From NCBI RefSeq assembly GCF_036785885.1, contig NC_092317.1, positions 1,676,501 through 1,740,500 on the forward strand: a stretch of DNA of 64,000 nt, written 5' to 3'. The DNA is from Coffea arabica (taxonomy: Eukaryota > Streptophyta > Magnoliopsida > Gentianales > Rubiaceae). Of this stretch, positions 35,941-49,524 are shown one piece after another. Below the pieces are notes generated by a model, which searched no databases, had not been told where the DNA came from, and saw only the letters and a program-made list of their open reading frames with translations. Position 1 is the first letter of the stretch. Each line of letters opens with the position of its first letter. The translations under genes were made by a program, and so were the position numbers.

Positions 35941-38900
35941 GATTTTCTGTCCTTGGTTCGCCGTGTAAAGTAGAAAAGAAATTTGTTCAGGGTCAATTTT
36001 GGGCGGATGAAAAAAGTGCACGTAACGCCGAAGTGCCTATTACCACCCACCTGTTCTTGGGCAATACTTTAATAATGGATGAGTGATGAAAGACAAATTT
36101 GAGGTGAGGTAACGTGACAGTCCTAACTCCTTCCGTTTCCTTCACTCAGATTTTTAATGAGACGTAATGTTATTTTATTGCACGTTATACTCATAGGTTA
36201 AAATTGTAAATCTAGCAAAGAGAAGTTAATACGTTATGATCTCTGATAAGTAGATTAATTAATTGTTCTCTGATGAGTATTGATCAATTTAAATTATTCA
36301 AAAGGAATAGACCATCTAAACCTCGAAGAATTTTAAGTAACTGAGACTCTCAACTAAAAAAACCCAAAATCATCCTGAGATTCAATCATGAGAGAAACCG
36401 AAGCCTTTTTTTTTTGGTTCCAATCTTGCATCAATAATGAACAAACACCATACGCATTCTTGTAATCATCAATAGTCTCTCTTTTTTTTTTTTGGTCTAA
36501 AAAGTACCCATTCGACACGCGTTAAGATACTCATTGGACATGCATTAAAATATATTTTAGATGTCATATTTTTGAAATTATAAGATTAGTTAGGGAAAGT
36601 AAATAAATACAAGAGAGAGTAGGTAAGAATAAATAAGGAAATTATATAAATGTAAGAAAGGATAATAATTGTAACATGTATATATATACAATAGGTTAGG
36701 TCAATTTTAAATATATTAACGAGTATCCAACGAGCACCCGTTAAAAAATTCTATAATTTTTTTAATCACTCTAACTTCTTCTTTCTTTTTTTTTTTTGCT
36801 GAAAAAGAAAATTCAATAGAGGAAGGATGAGATTCAAGGACTGGCAAAGGAGGAGGAGGAGATTAGAATCCAAAACCATAAGCCCTTGATCACTTACTGG
36901 TACGCGTACTCTACAGATTTTGATGAAAATCTGAAAAGGTGCAGACGGTCGAGGTGCACGCCGCGACACTCTTTCATCCCTGAAAAGTATTTAACGTAAC
37001 GACGAGTTATAAGAAGAAGGAAAAAAAATGTTCACGAGGGCGTGAAACAAGAAACATAAACAACAGCGCCTGTATTTTTTTAAGTCCAATTTTGATTTGC
37101 AGCGGACAAATGTGATTCATCTTCTTCCTGGGGTTGGCGTCCAAGAAAAGCAAATATTCCTAGAATCCCACTTCATTTTGGCTGTTATGATAAAGTACAT
37201 ACTGCCGAAATGCCTATTATAATCAATCTGTCTTTAGTCCAATAATAGAAAATGAAGACAAAACTGAGATGAAATGACACCATAGTCTAGATTCTTTCGA
37301 TGCTCTTCACTGCAAAGTACAATCTTATGAGGCATAAACTACCGTTAGTTTATTTCAAGGCATGCATTATCTATTTTGTTGACGATGAAGGCAGTTAATC
37401 AATAGCAGTGCCTGTGTTCATGATGGCTTTTTCTTTTCTTGGATTGACTAACTCTTCTACGTCCATATTAAGTTCTTGCAAAAAGAACCAGCCGTATCAG
37501 TTTTCATTTGTCCGTCTTCCCATGTAAATTTTAGGAAGCTTAATGTAGAGATTTTGAGGAGGAAGGAAGAGCTAAGATCTTAACAGAGCACCAAAAGTAT
37601 CATTCTGCAACATTTTTTTCTGTGGTAAAACTAGTAATCCTATAATGGTTTTTGAACCATTTAAATAGTCAAAGGGATTCCGAGTAGCTTAAACTCTCAA
37701 ATGAACAGACCATCTAGAACCGGAAGAGTTCTTATGTAAACAGACTCTGAACTAAAGAAACCCGAAGCTTCCCTTTCTTTTCTTTTTTTTGGGTTCGAAT
37801 CCTGCAACAATAAGCCAACCCTCTGGCGGCTAAATTTCTAAACGCATACGACAAAACACTCGAAGACTCTCATACATTGTAAGTCTATTATATGCTAATG
37901 CAACTTCTGACATTACCATCAATCCTACTTGTTACTATGAACAACTGCAGGGTAAATCACTCAGCATCTTCTTTGATCCAAACAACATAGCCGACGACAT
38001 AAACACAAAGCACTTGAAAATAAATCTATAAAACCCAAGAATGGGTTAATCAAAAAACAAATCCTTGTAACCATAGAACGCAACGCTCTATATCTGATGA
38101 TCCATCAATTCATATCACATGCAGCTCCATTTCGTCAAACGAGACCACGTTTACATTCTTTGAGCAGCTATAAAAAGCAGCCAATGTTCCGTAATCATGC
38201 TTCTAACCTCTGGTTCTCCTGGTCTTGTGTAACAATAGTATTCAAAGAATGCTAATCCCACAAAAAAAAAATGCACTAATCACACGAATGACAATTGAAG
38301 AACTCGCCTTAGGGGAGTTGACTGCAGGTAAACTAGCAGATGTACACGCAAATGACAATTGACGGCCTGAATTTTTACTAACTTAAACTCGAAGGAGGCT
38401 AAATAATGCTCCGACTTAAAATTGAACTGTCTAGTACCTTGACGCACATGTTCTGATTGTTGTCTAAACAGAAAAAATGAAGGCCTGCATTATACCGAAC
38501 AAATTTAAGTTATTCTCTATTAATATCAAACATGACTTGAAATCGACTGCCCGAGACTAGTGTTCCACTGACATGTTTTAGAGATTTCACTAGAACTCTA
38601 AAACGGTCGGTGTATCCCTTCTACGTCCTGCAGATAATGGTGTACAAGACTCTCGATCGGAGGTAATCCGTACTTTGATCCAGCTGTCTGTGACCTCCCG
38701 ATCCACGATTAATTTCTAAGATAATGAGTGAGTTTTAATGATTGCGAGGGTGTGAAATGAGAAAGTAAAAAAGAATAGTAGCGTATCTTTTCTTGAGAGG
38801 GCAACATACATGGCATTTAAACATTACTTAGTGTAAACGTATCTTGGGTGCCAGAAAAGTGGGTGATGTCTGCTGGTTGTCATCTCATCTTTGTTTAATG

Positions 38901-39077
38901 GATTTCCTGATCTTTGTGGTCCAGTTATATTTACGGCGTTGACTTGAAGACCATCTTAGATCAACTAGCTCAATCAGGAGACGTATAGTTATCCAAGCGT
39001 GGCGATCATTTATGACTGGTACCGTCTCTGCCAATCATGCCATGCTACTGAGCTTCAGTAACACCCCTCCAACACCT
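35941..39077. other. Intergenic upstream of the ABCC gene
   Basis: No gene is seen. Diverged internal duplications are visible: about 36010-36190 resembles 37180-37330 (both contain tgccgaa.tgcctatta), and 36290-36370 resembles 37665-37765 (both contain gaccatcta.aacc.gaaga). About 36780-36960 starts with a T-run and tcaatagaggaaggatgaga, which looks like a decayed minus-strand copy of the SINE at 46480. Confidence 0.5.
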
Positions 39078-42000
39078 ATGGCTCCCTTATTGGAAATGGA
39101 AACTTCACGTGGTATGTCACCGACTGATCCTCCCCCCACCCCCAAAAAAAAAAAAAAAAACAAAGAGAAATGGTCATCTTTATCTAATAACTTGAGTAGC
39201 TCGAGTTTTGGTAGTAGAATTGGTTCCTGTTTCTATCTATGCTTGTTTGTTTGTTTCATTTGCTGTTGATGTTTCAACAGCGTGCATGCAAGCTCTCTTC
39301 TTTTGTCAATACTTTCCAATAATCTGTTGACTAATTGTTGTGATTCACAAGAATCTAATGGCTCTAAAATTCTGTGAAAATGGCATGCAGGGTTGTTCTA
39401 CATGATTTGTGAGGGAGAGTTTGATCTGGGATCAGCCTGCATTCAGAGAACGCTCGTAGATATCTTCAACCTATTACTGGTATTTGTATTCTTTCTTGTC
39501 TTGATTGTCGGTCTCACAAGGAAGAACAATATCAGGCTGCGAAGGGGGGATTGGATCGCTACGGCAGTTTCAGTCTGCTGTGCTCTTATAAGCATTGCTT
39601 ACCTCTCTACTTGTTTGTTACACTTGAGCGGAAACAAGGGTGGATTTAATCATTTGAGCTGGTTAGCCTACTTATTCAGAGGACTAATTTGGATTACCTT
39701 GTGCCTGTCCTTGCTTGTACAAGGATCAAGATGGATCAAAATTTTTATTTCTACATGGTGGGTGGTTTTCTTTCTGTTGATATCAGCTCTAAACACTGAG
39801 GTACTCGTGAAAACGCACAACGTTCAAATCCTTGAAGTTGCAGCTTGGTTTGTAAGTCTCTTGCTGCTTTTTTGTGCCTTTAGGACCTTCCATCATACCA
39901 TTTCTCATTCAAATTTGGAAGAGGGTAACTTCTCGGAAACTCTTTTGGTGAAGGAAGTTCACGACGAGAATTGTATTAGTCTGGGCCAGGCTAGTTTCTT
40001 TAGTAAACTGTCATTTTCTTGGATCAACCCTTTATTGCGCTTAGGAAATTCCAAAACTTTAGCTCTTGAAGACATTCCCTGTCTAGGACTTGAAGATGAA
40101 GCAAATTTGGCATACGAGAAATTTGCTCAGGCATGGAGCTCGCTTCAAAAGGGGAAGGGCTCCAACAATGCACAGAATTTTGCTCTTTGGGCAATAGCAA
40201 AAGTTCATTGGAAAGAAATGTTACTTACAGCAACTTATGCATTGCTTCGGGTGGTTTCAGTTGTACTTTCTCCATTATTGCTCTTTGCTTTTGTCGAATA
40301 TTACAAACTTGAAACCAGAAATATCGATGAAGGTCTTGCCTTAGTTGGGATGTTAATTCTTGTGAAAGTTGTGGAGTCCTTGTCCTATCGGCATTTCTTT
40401 TTCTATGCAAGGAGGATTGGTATGAGGATGAGGTCGGCTCTGATGGTGGCAGCTTATGAAAAGCAACTCAAGCTTTCTAGTTTGGGCAGGCGAAGGCACT
40501 CAACTGGAGAAGTTGTAAACTATATAGCAGTTGATGCTTATAGGATGGGAGAATTTCCAATGTGGCTTCACATAGGATGGACTTCTGGGCTTCAACTCTT
40601 TTTGGCTATCGCTGTCCTTTTCGCAGTTGTGGGTCTTGGTGTCCTTCCTGGTTTAGTCCCCCTGCTGATCTGTGGCCTTCTTAATGTACCCTTTGCAAAA
40701 ATACTTCAGAAATGTCAATCCGAATTTATGAATGCTCAAGACAAGCGACTCAGGGCCATGTCTGAGATCCTAAATAGTATGAAGATCATTAAGTTACAGT
40801 CATGGGAAGAGAAATTCAAGAACTTAATAGAGTCATATAGAGGGATTGAATTCAAATGGCTGGCAGAATCTCAATACAAGAAGACATATAACACTGTTTT
40901 ATATTGGATGTGTCCAACAATTGTTTCCTCGGTCATTTTCTTTGGGTGTATCCTGTTCAAAAGTGCCCCATTAGATGCAAGCACTATTTTTACAGTTTTG
41001 GCTGCGCTAAGGAGCATGTCAGAACCAGTTAGGTTCATACCTGAGGCTCTTTCCGTTTTAATACAGGTCAAAGTTTCATTTGATAGGATCAATACTTTTC
41101 TCCAGGAAGATGAAATCAAGCGTGAAGATAACATCAAATATCCCCCGGGTGAATCAGATCTTGTCATTCTTATTCAAGATGGAAATTTCAGTTGGGATCC
41201 TGATTCAACAGCTTTGACAATTAAAGATATAAATCTGAAAGTAAGAAGGGGGAACAAAGTTGCAATTTGCGGACCTGTTGGAGCAGGGAAATCATCTGTT
41301 TTATATGCAATACTTGGGGAAATACCAAAGATGTCAGGAAATGTGGGTTATAAAATTATCTCCATCTAGTACACTATGATTTTTTTTCCGGGTCCTAATT
41401 GCTGTTGCCGTTGTTTGCTTCCAGGTTAATACATATGGATCCATTGCTTATGTTTCTCAAGCTTCATGGATTCAGAGTGGAACAGTCCGAGATAATATAC
41501 TCTTTGGAAAGCCAATGAACAAAATAAAATATGACGAGGCTATACGAGTTTCTGCTTTGGACAAAGACATTGACAGTTTTGACTACGGTGATCTTACAGA
41601 GATTGGTCAGCGTGGTATTAACATGAGTGGTGGACAGAAGCAGAGAATTCAACTTGCTCGAGCAGTCTACAATGATGCTGAGATATATCTTCTTGATGAC
41701 CCTTTTAGTGCGGTAGATGCACATACAGCAGCAACTCTTTTTAATGTAAGACTGATGTCAAAGGCATGTTTTGGTAGAAGATAAAAAATTATCTGAATAC
41801 TCACCAAGTACTTTGAATTCTGTAATTGCAGGACTGCGTCATGTCTGCATTAGCAAATAAGACTGTCATTCTCGTGACTCACCAAATTGAGTTCCTTTCA
41901 GAGGTTGATCATATTCTGGTATAAGTTTCTACTTTATATAATTCTCTTGTGCCTCAATTAAATCATGATCTTTAGGTATTCTCTTAATTAGTCTTTTGTT

Positions 42001-45000
42001 TGCTAAAACAATCCACTTGTTAAATATGGAGGTTATGGAAGGAGGACAAGTAACTCAATCAGGAAGTTATGACGAATTACTGACAGCAGGGACAGCGTTT
42101 GAGCAGCTTGTGGTTGCACATAAAACATCATTGACATTATCTGATCCTTTGACCGGTAAAAATGAAGTCGAACATCAAAGAGGAAAAGGGAACGCCCTGG
42201 AAGGGACAAAACAGCCTTACTTCGGCAAAGAAGCCAGCGAGGGAGAGATTTCCATGATGCCTGGAGTACAGTTGACAGAAGAAGAAGAGAAGGAAATCGG
42301 AGATATTGGATTTAAACCATTCTTGGATTATGTTTTGGTTTCAAAAGGATTATTTCATGTGATAAGCGGTCTATTTTCGCAGACGGGCTTTGTTGTTCTT
42401 CAAGCAGCAGCGAGTTATTGGCTAGCATTTGCAATTCAATCTCCAAAATTCAGCAGTGTCATTATAGTTTGTGTGTACACAATAATTTCAACAGTTAGTG
42501 CCTTATTTGTCTACCTGAGATCTCTGTTTGCAGCTCTTCTCGGATTAAGAGCTTCTGAAGCCTTCTTCTCTGGTTTCACCAACTCAATATTCAGTGCTCC
42601 CATGCTCTTTTTTGACTCTACTCCAGTTGGGAGGATTTTGACACGAGTAAGACATATTTGCTCCAGTTTTATCCATCTTAAATACATTATGGTGTTTTAT
42701 TAGCTGTCTACCGTATATCAAGATATCAATCGCTTACTCTTGCACAATTTGGTCAAACTTTGTTCTCAGGCCTCCTCAGATTTTAGTGTGCTAGATTTTG
42801 ACATCCCTTTTGCCTATGCATTTGTAATGGCTGCTGGAATTGAACTAGTTGCAGCAATTGGTATTATGGCCTCTGTGACATGGCAGGTTCTTATTGTCGG
42901 AATCTTTGCAATAGCAGCCTCCAAATATGTTCAGGTGAGACCAAGCTTTTTCCAGTTCCCTTTCCCTCACAATAGATAATTTGTTATTCTCACACATCCT
43001 TGTTTACTATAGGGATATTATCAAGCCTCCGCACGGGAACTCATGAGAATAAATGGAACCACAAAGGCCCCCATAATGAACTATGCTTCTGAGACGGCCC
43101 TTGGGGCTCCAATAATTAGAGCATTTAACATTACTGAAAGGTTTTTCCAGAACTATCTCAAGCTTGTTGACACAGATGCAAAAGTCTTTCTTTTCTCCAA
43201 TGCAGCAATGGAGTGGTTGGTCTTAAGAACAGAAACACTTCAAAATCTCACCCTATTTGCTGCTGCTTTTCTCTTAGTGTTGCTTCCAAAGGGATATGTA
43301 GCTCCAGGTATTTTGAAATGCATGGATATATCTAAACATTATTTAGCTAGGGTATCTGATAACCCAAAGTAAATCATTTTTATTGATTTATGTTTTCAGG
43401 GCTTGTGGGACTATCTCTTTCTTATGCTTTCGCACTTACTGGCACACAAGTGTTCTTATCTCGATGGTACGGTAGCTTAGCTAATTATATCATTTCAGTA
43501 GAGAGGATCAAACAGTTCATGCATATTCCACCAGAACCTCCGGCGGTCGTGGAAGACAAAAGGCCCCCACCTTCATGGCCTTCCAAGGGTAGAATAGAAT
43601 TGCTGGATTTGAAGGTAGGATTCTCTTCAAAAACATATCTTAGAGGGATCATTTTTTTAACAGATAAATTAAGCAATGGGAACCAAATCTATATCAGATG
43701 GAAAATTTTGCATGTCCATGGATGAACTGCTGTCATGAGGTGGTGAAACATGTTAACATTCAGGTCAAGGCTGATAATGCAACTTCTGTTTGTAGGAGAA
43801 TTTGTTATGATGAGAAACAAGCTTCAGTCAAAGGACTAAAGTTGCAATGCTACCTCAAGTTTTAAATTTATAAACTTGATCATATCTAATAGATATGTAC
43901 TAGTGTGTCTAATCTTCGTTCTTATGCAGATAAGATACCGTCCAAATGCTCCAATTGTGCTCAAAGGGATAACCTGCACTTTCAGAGAAGGGACCAGAGT
44001 AGGAGTTGTTGGAAGGACAGGAAGTGGAAAAACTACACTCATTAGTGCTCTGTTTCGCCTTGTAGACCCATACAGTGGGCAAATTGTTGTAGATGGGATC
44101 AACATTTGCTCTATAGGTCTTAAGGACTTGCGTTTGAAGCTCAGCATTATCCCTCAAGAACCAACTCTTTTTAGGGGCAGCATTCGAACCAATTTGGATC
44201 CCTTAGGCATCTATTCTGAGGACGAGATATGGAAGGTGCACAAACTAATATTTCTCCTAGAACCCCATAGGAAATACAGCTGCACTGTTAACGAAACTGG
44301 AAATTATCTAAAATCATCTGCTCATTCTCTTTTCCTTTTTCAGTTCTTTTGAATATATATGACTACTACTTCATATGCAGGCTCTGGAGAAGTGCCAGTT
44401 GAAGGACACCGTCAGCAAACTTCCAAACTTGTTAGATTCTTCTGGTGAGTCATTGCAAAACGAGATAAAAATGGCTTTTCAGGGATCTTGATAAAGCCAT
44501 TTGAAAAACATGTCTCTCTGATCCTTTTCCAAAACGAAATTTAAGCTGACAACATGTGGAAGTTTTAAGAAACACAACATCGATAATGCATTGCATTTGT
44601 AGGCCACTCTTTAGGCCTGTTGGCCTCCATTGAGAACTCATCCATACAAACAAATGCTATTTAGCTTAGCAGTGATAGATGATTAATATCTCTGCATCTT
44701 CATGTTTTACACAGTCAGTGATGAAGGTGAAAATTGGAGTATGGGGCAACGGCAGCTCTTCTGTCTCGGGAGGGTTCTTCTAAGAAAGAATAGAATTCTA
44801 GTCCTCGATGAAGCTACAGCCTCGATCGACTCAGCTACTGATTCAATCCTGCAGAAAGTGATCAGAGAAGAATTCTCCAATTGCACTGTGATAACCGTGG
44901 CACACAGAGTTCCAACAGTCATAGATAGTGACATGGTCATGGTTCTTTCTTTTGGTAAGCCTTCTTTTTTGGTTTTCTCTCTCTATCTTGTCTCTTTAAG

Positions 45001-45217
45001 TTTAGCACATTGTTAAAATGACTCTGGTAATGAAACTTTTAGAATTTGGATGGAATGGTTTCACCCTAGAAATTTGGATTCTCTGTGCTTTGTAGGGAAG
45101 CTTGTGGAGTATGATGAGCCCTCAAAGCTGATGGAAACGAATTCATCCTTCTCTAGGCTTGTAGCTGAATATTGGGCCAGCTGCAGAAAGAACTCTACTC
45201 AGAAATTGGAAAATTGA
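39078..45217 (+). CDS. ABCC8-like: ABC transporter C family, ABCC8-like
   Basis: Twelve exons: 39078-39111, 39391-41342, 41425-41745, 41832-41918, 42032-42646, 42770-42934, 43013-43307, 43400-43614, 43930-44235, 44381-44444, 44715-44954 and 45096-45217. Phases agree; 1471 aa, normal for full-length plant ABCC (MRP) proteins. These ATP-driven exporters move glutathione or glucuronide conjugates and other organic anions, usually into the vacuole. Order: five N-terminal helices (TMD0), TMD1, NBD1 (Walker A GPVGAGKS at 639-646, signature SGGQ 730-733, Walker B IYLLDD 749-754), TMD2, NBD2 (Walker A GRTGSGKT 1256-1263, signature SMGQ 1360-1363, Walker B ILVLDE 1379-1384, H-loop His1415). NBD1 has Asp where the catalytic Glu would be and NBD2 has SMGQ for SGGQ; both are seen in ABCC relatives. 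In-frame ATGs at 39012 and 39042 are alternative starts. The substrate cannot be told from sequence. Confidence 0.96.
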
Positions 45218-46468
45218 GGTGACTAAAACTTGCGTGCTTCTAAAGAAAGAAACCAAAAACCTTGTGCAAAATTGTTTTACTTGCACATGATAAAGTTTTT
45301 ATCAATAGGACTAGGCAGGAACATCAAGAAGAAGATGAATCATGAAGATTGGCTTCTTTGAGAAACTCCACAGGCTGCTGCATTTTATGGGAAATTTCCA
45401 TTCTGACATTTCAACCATCTCAAGACAAGATATTTCTAGAAATTTTAAGAGTATCCTGCTGCCATATGTGAATCCTTTCATTTAGGATATCTGAGTTTAC
45501 TGAATGTCCTTTCTTTCTTTTCTTTTTTTTTTTTTTTTGGCTATTTGAGTTCAGTTATTTGCTTCTATAGCATGTTTCATGGAAATCTTTTTTTCGACAA
45601 ACATGTGACACAGAATTAGTGAGAGCAAAAATTTATTTTTAAAATAGTGAAGCCATAAAAGAAAATTTTAAATCTTTCCCTAGGACAAGACTATAAAGCC
45701 ACAAAGAAAAAGGAAAAAAAAATAAAGACAACAGAATAAATCATTGACAACTTAGGATATCAGAAAAAAGAAAATTCTATGTTAAGCGACATACTAGTTA
45801 ATCAATAGAAATAAACTAAAGATTGCACACTTTCTTAATTTGAGGGATTTCTATATTTGTAACTATCGTATTATTTTGTTATTCAAGAATTTCATGAGTT
45901 TCAGTCGCTTTTTATAGATAGACTCGTTAGAAAAATTCCCTACACAACTGGCTTCACAAGAAACATTAATTAACGTGCATGGCATACCAAACAAGCCGAA
46001 TTCTGCATAATTAGATTATAAACTCTACTGCCTAAGTCTTAAAGAAGGGGTGAATATGCCTCGCATGTACAAATAATTTCTGAAGCACAAAACTTTTTTC
46101 ATCTTCTTAATTTATTCAATAAAGTTGGCAGGACCCTCGCGGAACAGTTCATCAGTGGTCGAACTTCTTGGAGAAGCTTATTCATTTTGACATGCACGTT
46201 CGAAACCTGCCGAGATTGCAGCCAATATGTGATATCAATGCATCTAAGTATTCATGCTCACATATATTGTATAACTCTTTACTCTAGAAAATGACAATAT
46301 GCTCAAATTTTTTTTTTATTTTCATGCTCACACTTGGAGCAATTATGATGTCTTAAAAGGTCAAATTATATATTTTTGAATTTTATAAATCCTTGACAAG
46401 TATTAAACCCAAATAAAGCCATGGAAGGATTTCTTTTTCCTTTTTTCTTTTCTTTTCCAGCGCTATTC
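45218..46468. other. ABCC 3' region, no gene seen
   Basis: The ABCC 3' untranslated region is followed by AT-rich DNA with a T-run at 45525-45538. No open frame of interest was found. Confidence 0.6.
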
Positions 46469-46616
46469 TGTCTCAAATTGTATGCAATTTTTTTTTTCAA
46501 TAGAAGAGGGATGGAATTTAAGAAATCAGGACGGGAAAGGGAGATTTGAACCCCGAATGGCAAAATCTCTACGTTTTAAGGTCTTAACTCTAATCGCTAA
46601 ATCAATGTCTCAAATT
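46469..46616 (-). mobile_element. Minus-strand SINE with 11-bp TSD
   Basis: Body 46480-46605, flanked by tgtctcaaatt at 46469-46479 and 46606-46616. On the minus strand the order is an A-box-like stretch (tagcgattagagttaagacc), a B box (gggttcaaatctccc) and, at the left edge, a poly(A) tail (T-run 46489-46498). The length of 126 bp fits a small plant SINE. Confidence 0.78.
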
Positions 46617-46689
46617 ATATATATAAAAAAATTTGCCAACACAGTGATTATTTCATTTGTGTATAAGGATTTAGAACAATAAGGGTTAC

Positions 46690-46870
46690 TTTGGAACTTT
46701 GGATATGATGTTATTTGTAAATTTTTTTTTTTGCTTGAATTATAAACACGTTTTTTAACTATTTTTTTATATTTTTAATTATCTTTTCATTTGATATATA
46801 TCACATCATAAAAAAAGCCACATGTTATTTCAAATAATTTTTCTAAATAATCTCTTGTCCAACAGACTAC
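46690..46870. mobile_element. Diverged cacatacatcacatcaca-type MITE
   Basis: Contains tttttaattatctttt, gatatatatcacatcataaa and aatctcttgtccaacagac in the family order, but its termini have decayed. It is assigned by similarity to the copy at 29813-29991. Confidence 0.5.
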
Positions 46871-47234
46871 GAGTAAAAAATTTGTAAGGCATACTGCACA
46901 AGGAGTGCACTCATTGACCACCTCAAAAATTTTTTGGCAGATTATAATTTAAAGATTCAAGATTTTATCAGTTTTGACTCATTTGAGTTTATTGCATTTG
47001 CTTTAAGCAGTACATTTGCACTTTTGTGCCACAATAAATTGATTTAACGAGGTATAGCATTATTTTTGCATCCTTAATTCTCAAAGAAATTTGATAATTA
47101 ATACAAAAAAAAGTTATACTCCATTTGACCCCACTTTGATAGTCTTGTTTTTCATTTTCATCCGTTCCAAATTATAACCTACTTTCCAACGGAAGAATAT
47201 AGTTAATTTTTAACTTCTCTTTTTTAACTTCTCT

Positions 47235-47446
47235 AAGATATCCTTATTTGCCCCCCGGGGCTAGACCATCTGGTCTTGGGGTTCTTCCGGAACTCCAAGG
47301 TCAAGTGATCGAATCCCACTTAACTCCCGGTGCGCTTGGGGTGGCGGTGCACTTGGGCGCAGGGGATTAGTCGGGCCGCCTTCGGGTCTTGACCCGGACA
47401 CCCCTGTGTTGACAAAAAAAAAAAAAAAAAAAAGATATCCTTATTT
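47235..47446 (+). mobile_element. SINE with 15-bp TSD and long poly(A)
   Basis: Body 47250-47431, flanked by identical aagatatccttattt at 47235-47249 and 47432-47446. It begins gccccccggggctagaccat, has a B-box-like gtgatcgaatccc near 47310, is strongly GC-rich against AT-rich flanks, and ends in a 19-base A-run. The intact target duplication and uninterrupted tail suggest a young insertion. Confidence 0.87.
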
Positions 47447-47987
47447 AATGTACTTTCTTATAGTGAATATAACCTACCTTATTCATTAATTGTTTTGATT
47501 CATGCCTTGAATGATGCAATTTTCTATTAATATTGTTGTTGCAATTAATGTAAAGGTATGAAGATTAGTTATACTACCAATATTAATGCAAGGGTATTTT
47601 AGAAAAATATTAGATTATATTTACTCTTTCATTAAAGTTAATTAATTTTTTTAAAATATTGTAAATATAAAATTCAAGATTATCAAAATGAGATGGAAAG
47701 AGTATTTTTGAACATTAATTGCTAACTTAAAGTAACACATTAAAAACAATATCTTGGTAGTGTGGGTGATGGTCGAAGTTGTGTTTAACTTGATCTGATT
47801 TCAAGGGAACGAAATTCAATTTTGATAGAAAGAAATAGCGTAAAAGAAAATTTTCATATCCAATCGCGCAAACTCATCTGGTAGTGTATCCCGGGAGAGC
47901 TAATTTGAGAAGATTCCATACCCTCATCCCACAGCAACTGGACAGTCCATCGGAGATAACCAGACGACCACTTTATCAGACAAACAA
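47447..47987. other. Upstream region of the SAT gene
   Basis: AT-rich DNA that becomes GC-richer from about 47870. It probably holds the promoter and leader of the serine acetyltransferase gene. No distinct element was assigned. Confidence 0.45.
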
Positions 47988-49524
47988 ATGCCAGGACAAG
48001 ACAACCAATCCCAGCCTTCTCCGACCGCCGGCAACGTGGAAGAAAATGAGGACGAAGCCCTTGTCTGGGAGCAGATAAAATCCGAGGCGCGCCAAGACGC
48101 CGAGTCGGAGCCAGCCTTGGCTAGCTACTTGTACTCTACCGTGCTTTCTCACTCCTCATTGGCTCGCTCGCTTTCATTCCATCTGGGAAACAAGCTTTGC
48201 TCCTCCACACTCCTCTCCACTCTCCTCTACGACCTCTTCCTCAATACCTTCTCCTCCGACCCCTCCATTCTTTCTGCCGCCGTCGCAGACCTTCGAGCCG
48301 CGCGTTACCGGGACCCGGCTTGTATTTCTTTCTCTCACTGTTTGTTGAATTACAAGGGATTTCTTGCTATCCAGGTATGATTCATATTATGCTTCCTTCA
48401 GCTTTCTACATTGGGTTCTTTCTGGGTTTCAGCCAGAATGGTTGTTATCGACATTTTTGTGGGAAATAAGGTCCTGGGTTTGATTTTTATTGGACTTCTA
48501 TGAAATTTTTATACTTTTCGCTAGGAAATCAAAAGCCCATTGAGTAATCTCTTGGGTAAATATTTAAAAATTTGGAAGGTTTGTAGTCAATCACTAGGGA
48601 ACTACATGGCTATGTATTCCTATGAAACTCACTATATATTTACAAATAAAAAGAAAAAGAGACAAAAGACGCCTTGGTAAAAATCCACAGAGGATGATTC
48701 TGAACTCCAATAGATAAGTGATAACAAAGGAAAAAGTAAGTAATTTATAATTATCGACTGGATAGTTGTAGATTATGCTGTACTATTTGCTCAATTACCT
48801 CTGCACTTTGCTGATTGCTATACTTTTTAGCTTTTTTTAATTGCTTTGTATCAGCAATTACCAGGTATTGTAGTTGGATGGTGAACTCATCTTTATCTCT
48901 AGAATTTCATATGCATCTGAAGAATGAATAGTGCAATTAACCCATTAGATTCAAATTAAAGAAATGGAAACTGCGATATGTAAATTCACATGTAGATATG
49001 GATTTATTGTCATGATTTATCTGTGGATGCAGACACATAGGTTGGCACATAAACTATGGCTTGAAGACCGAAAGCCGCTCGCACTATCATTGCAATCTAG
49101 GATATCTGACGTCTTTGCAGTGGATATACACCCTGGGGCTAGAATTGGGAAGGGGGTGTTGCTGGATCATGCAACAGGGGTCGTGATTGGAGAAACAGCA
49201 GTTGTTGGGAATAATGTGTCAATACTGCACCATGTAACCTTGGGTGGGACCGGCAAAGTCTCCGGTGATCGCCATCCAAGACTTGGTGATGGTGTCTTGA
49301 TTGGTGCTGGAGCTACTATATTGGGGAATGTGAAGATTGGTGCGGGAGCAAAAATTGGAGCTGGATCAGTTGTGCTAATTGATGTGCCCCCTTGGACAAC
49401 AGCAGTCGGAAATCCAGCAACGTTGGTCGGTGGAAAGGAGAAACCTAAAGTGCATGAAGATGTACCTGGAGAGTCTATGGATCATACTTCATTCATTTCT
49501 CAGTGGTCTGACTATATGATATGA
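47988..49524 (+). CDS. SERAT1;1-like: Serine O-acetyltransferase (cytosolic type)
   Basis: Two exons, 47988-48374 and 49033-49524, phase 0 junction, 292 aa. The enzyme transfers acetyl from acetyl-CoA to L-serine, giving O-acetylserine, the carbon skeleton for cysteine synthesis. The N-terminal helical SATase domain runs about 25-150 (SEPALASYLYSTVLSHSSLA, RAARYRDPACISFSHCLLNY); a left-handed beta-helix of hexapeptide repeats follows from about 160 (IHPGARIGKGVLL through KIGAGAKIGAGSVV). Catalytic residues are Asp160 (DIHPGA) and His175 (DHATG), with His210 in GDRHP. The C-terminus (MDHTSFISQWSDYMI) ends in Ile, which in this family docks into O-acetylserine thiol-lyase to form the cysteine synthase complex. 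There is no plastid or mitochondrial transit peptide, so a cytosolic form related to Arabidopsis SERAT1;1 is most likely. The ATG at 47988 gives the expected length. Confidence 0.96.
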
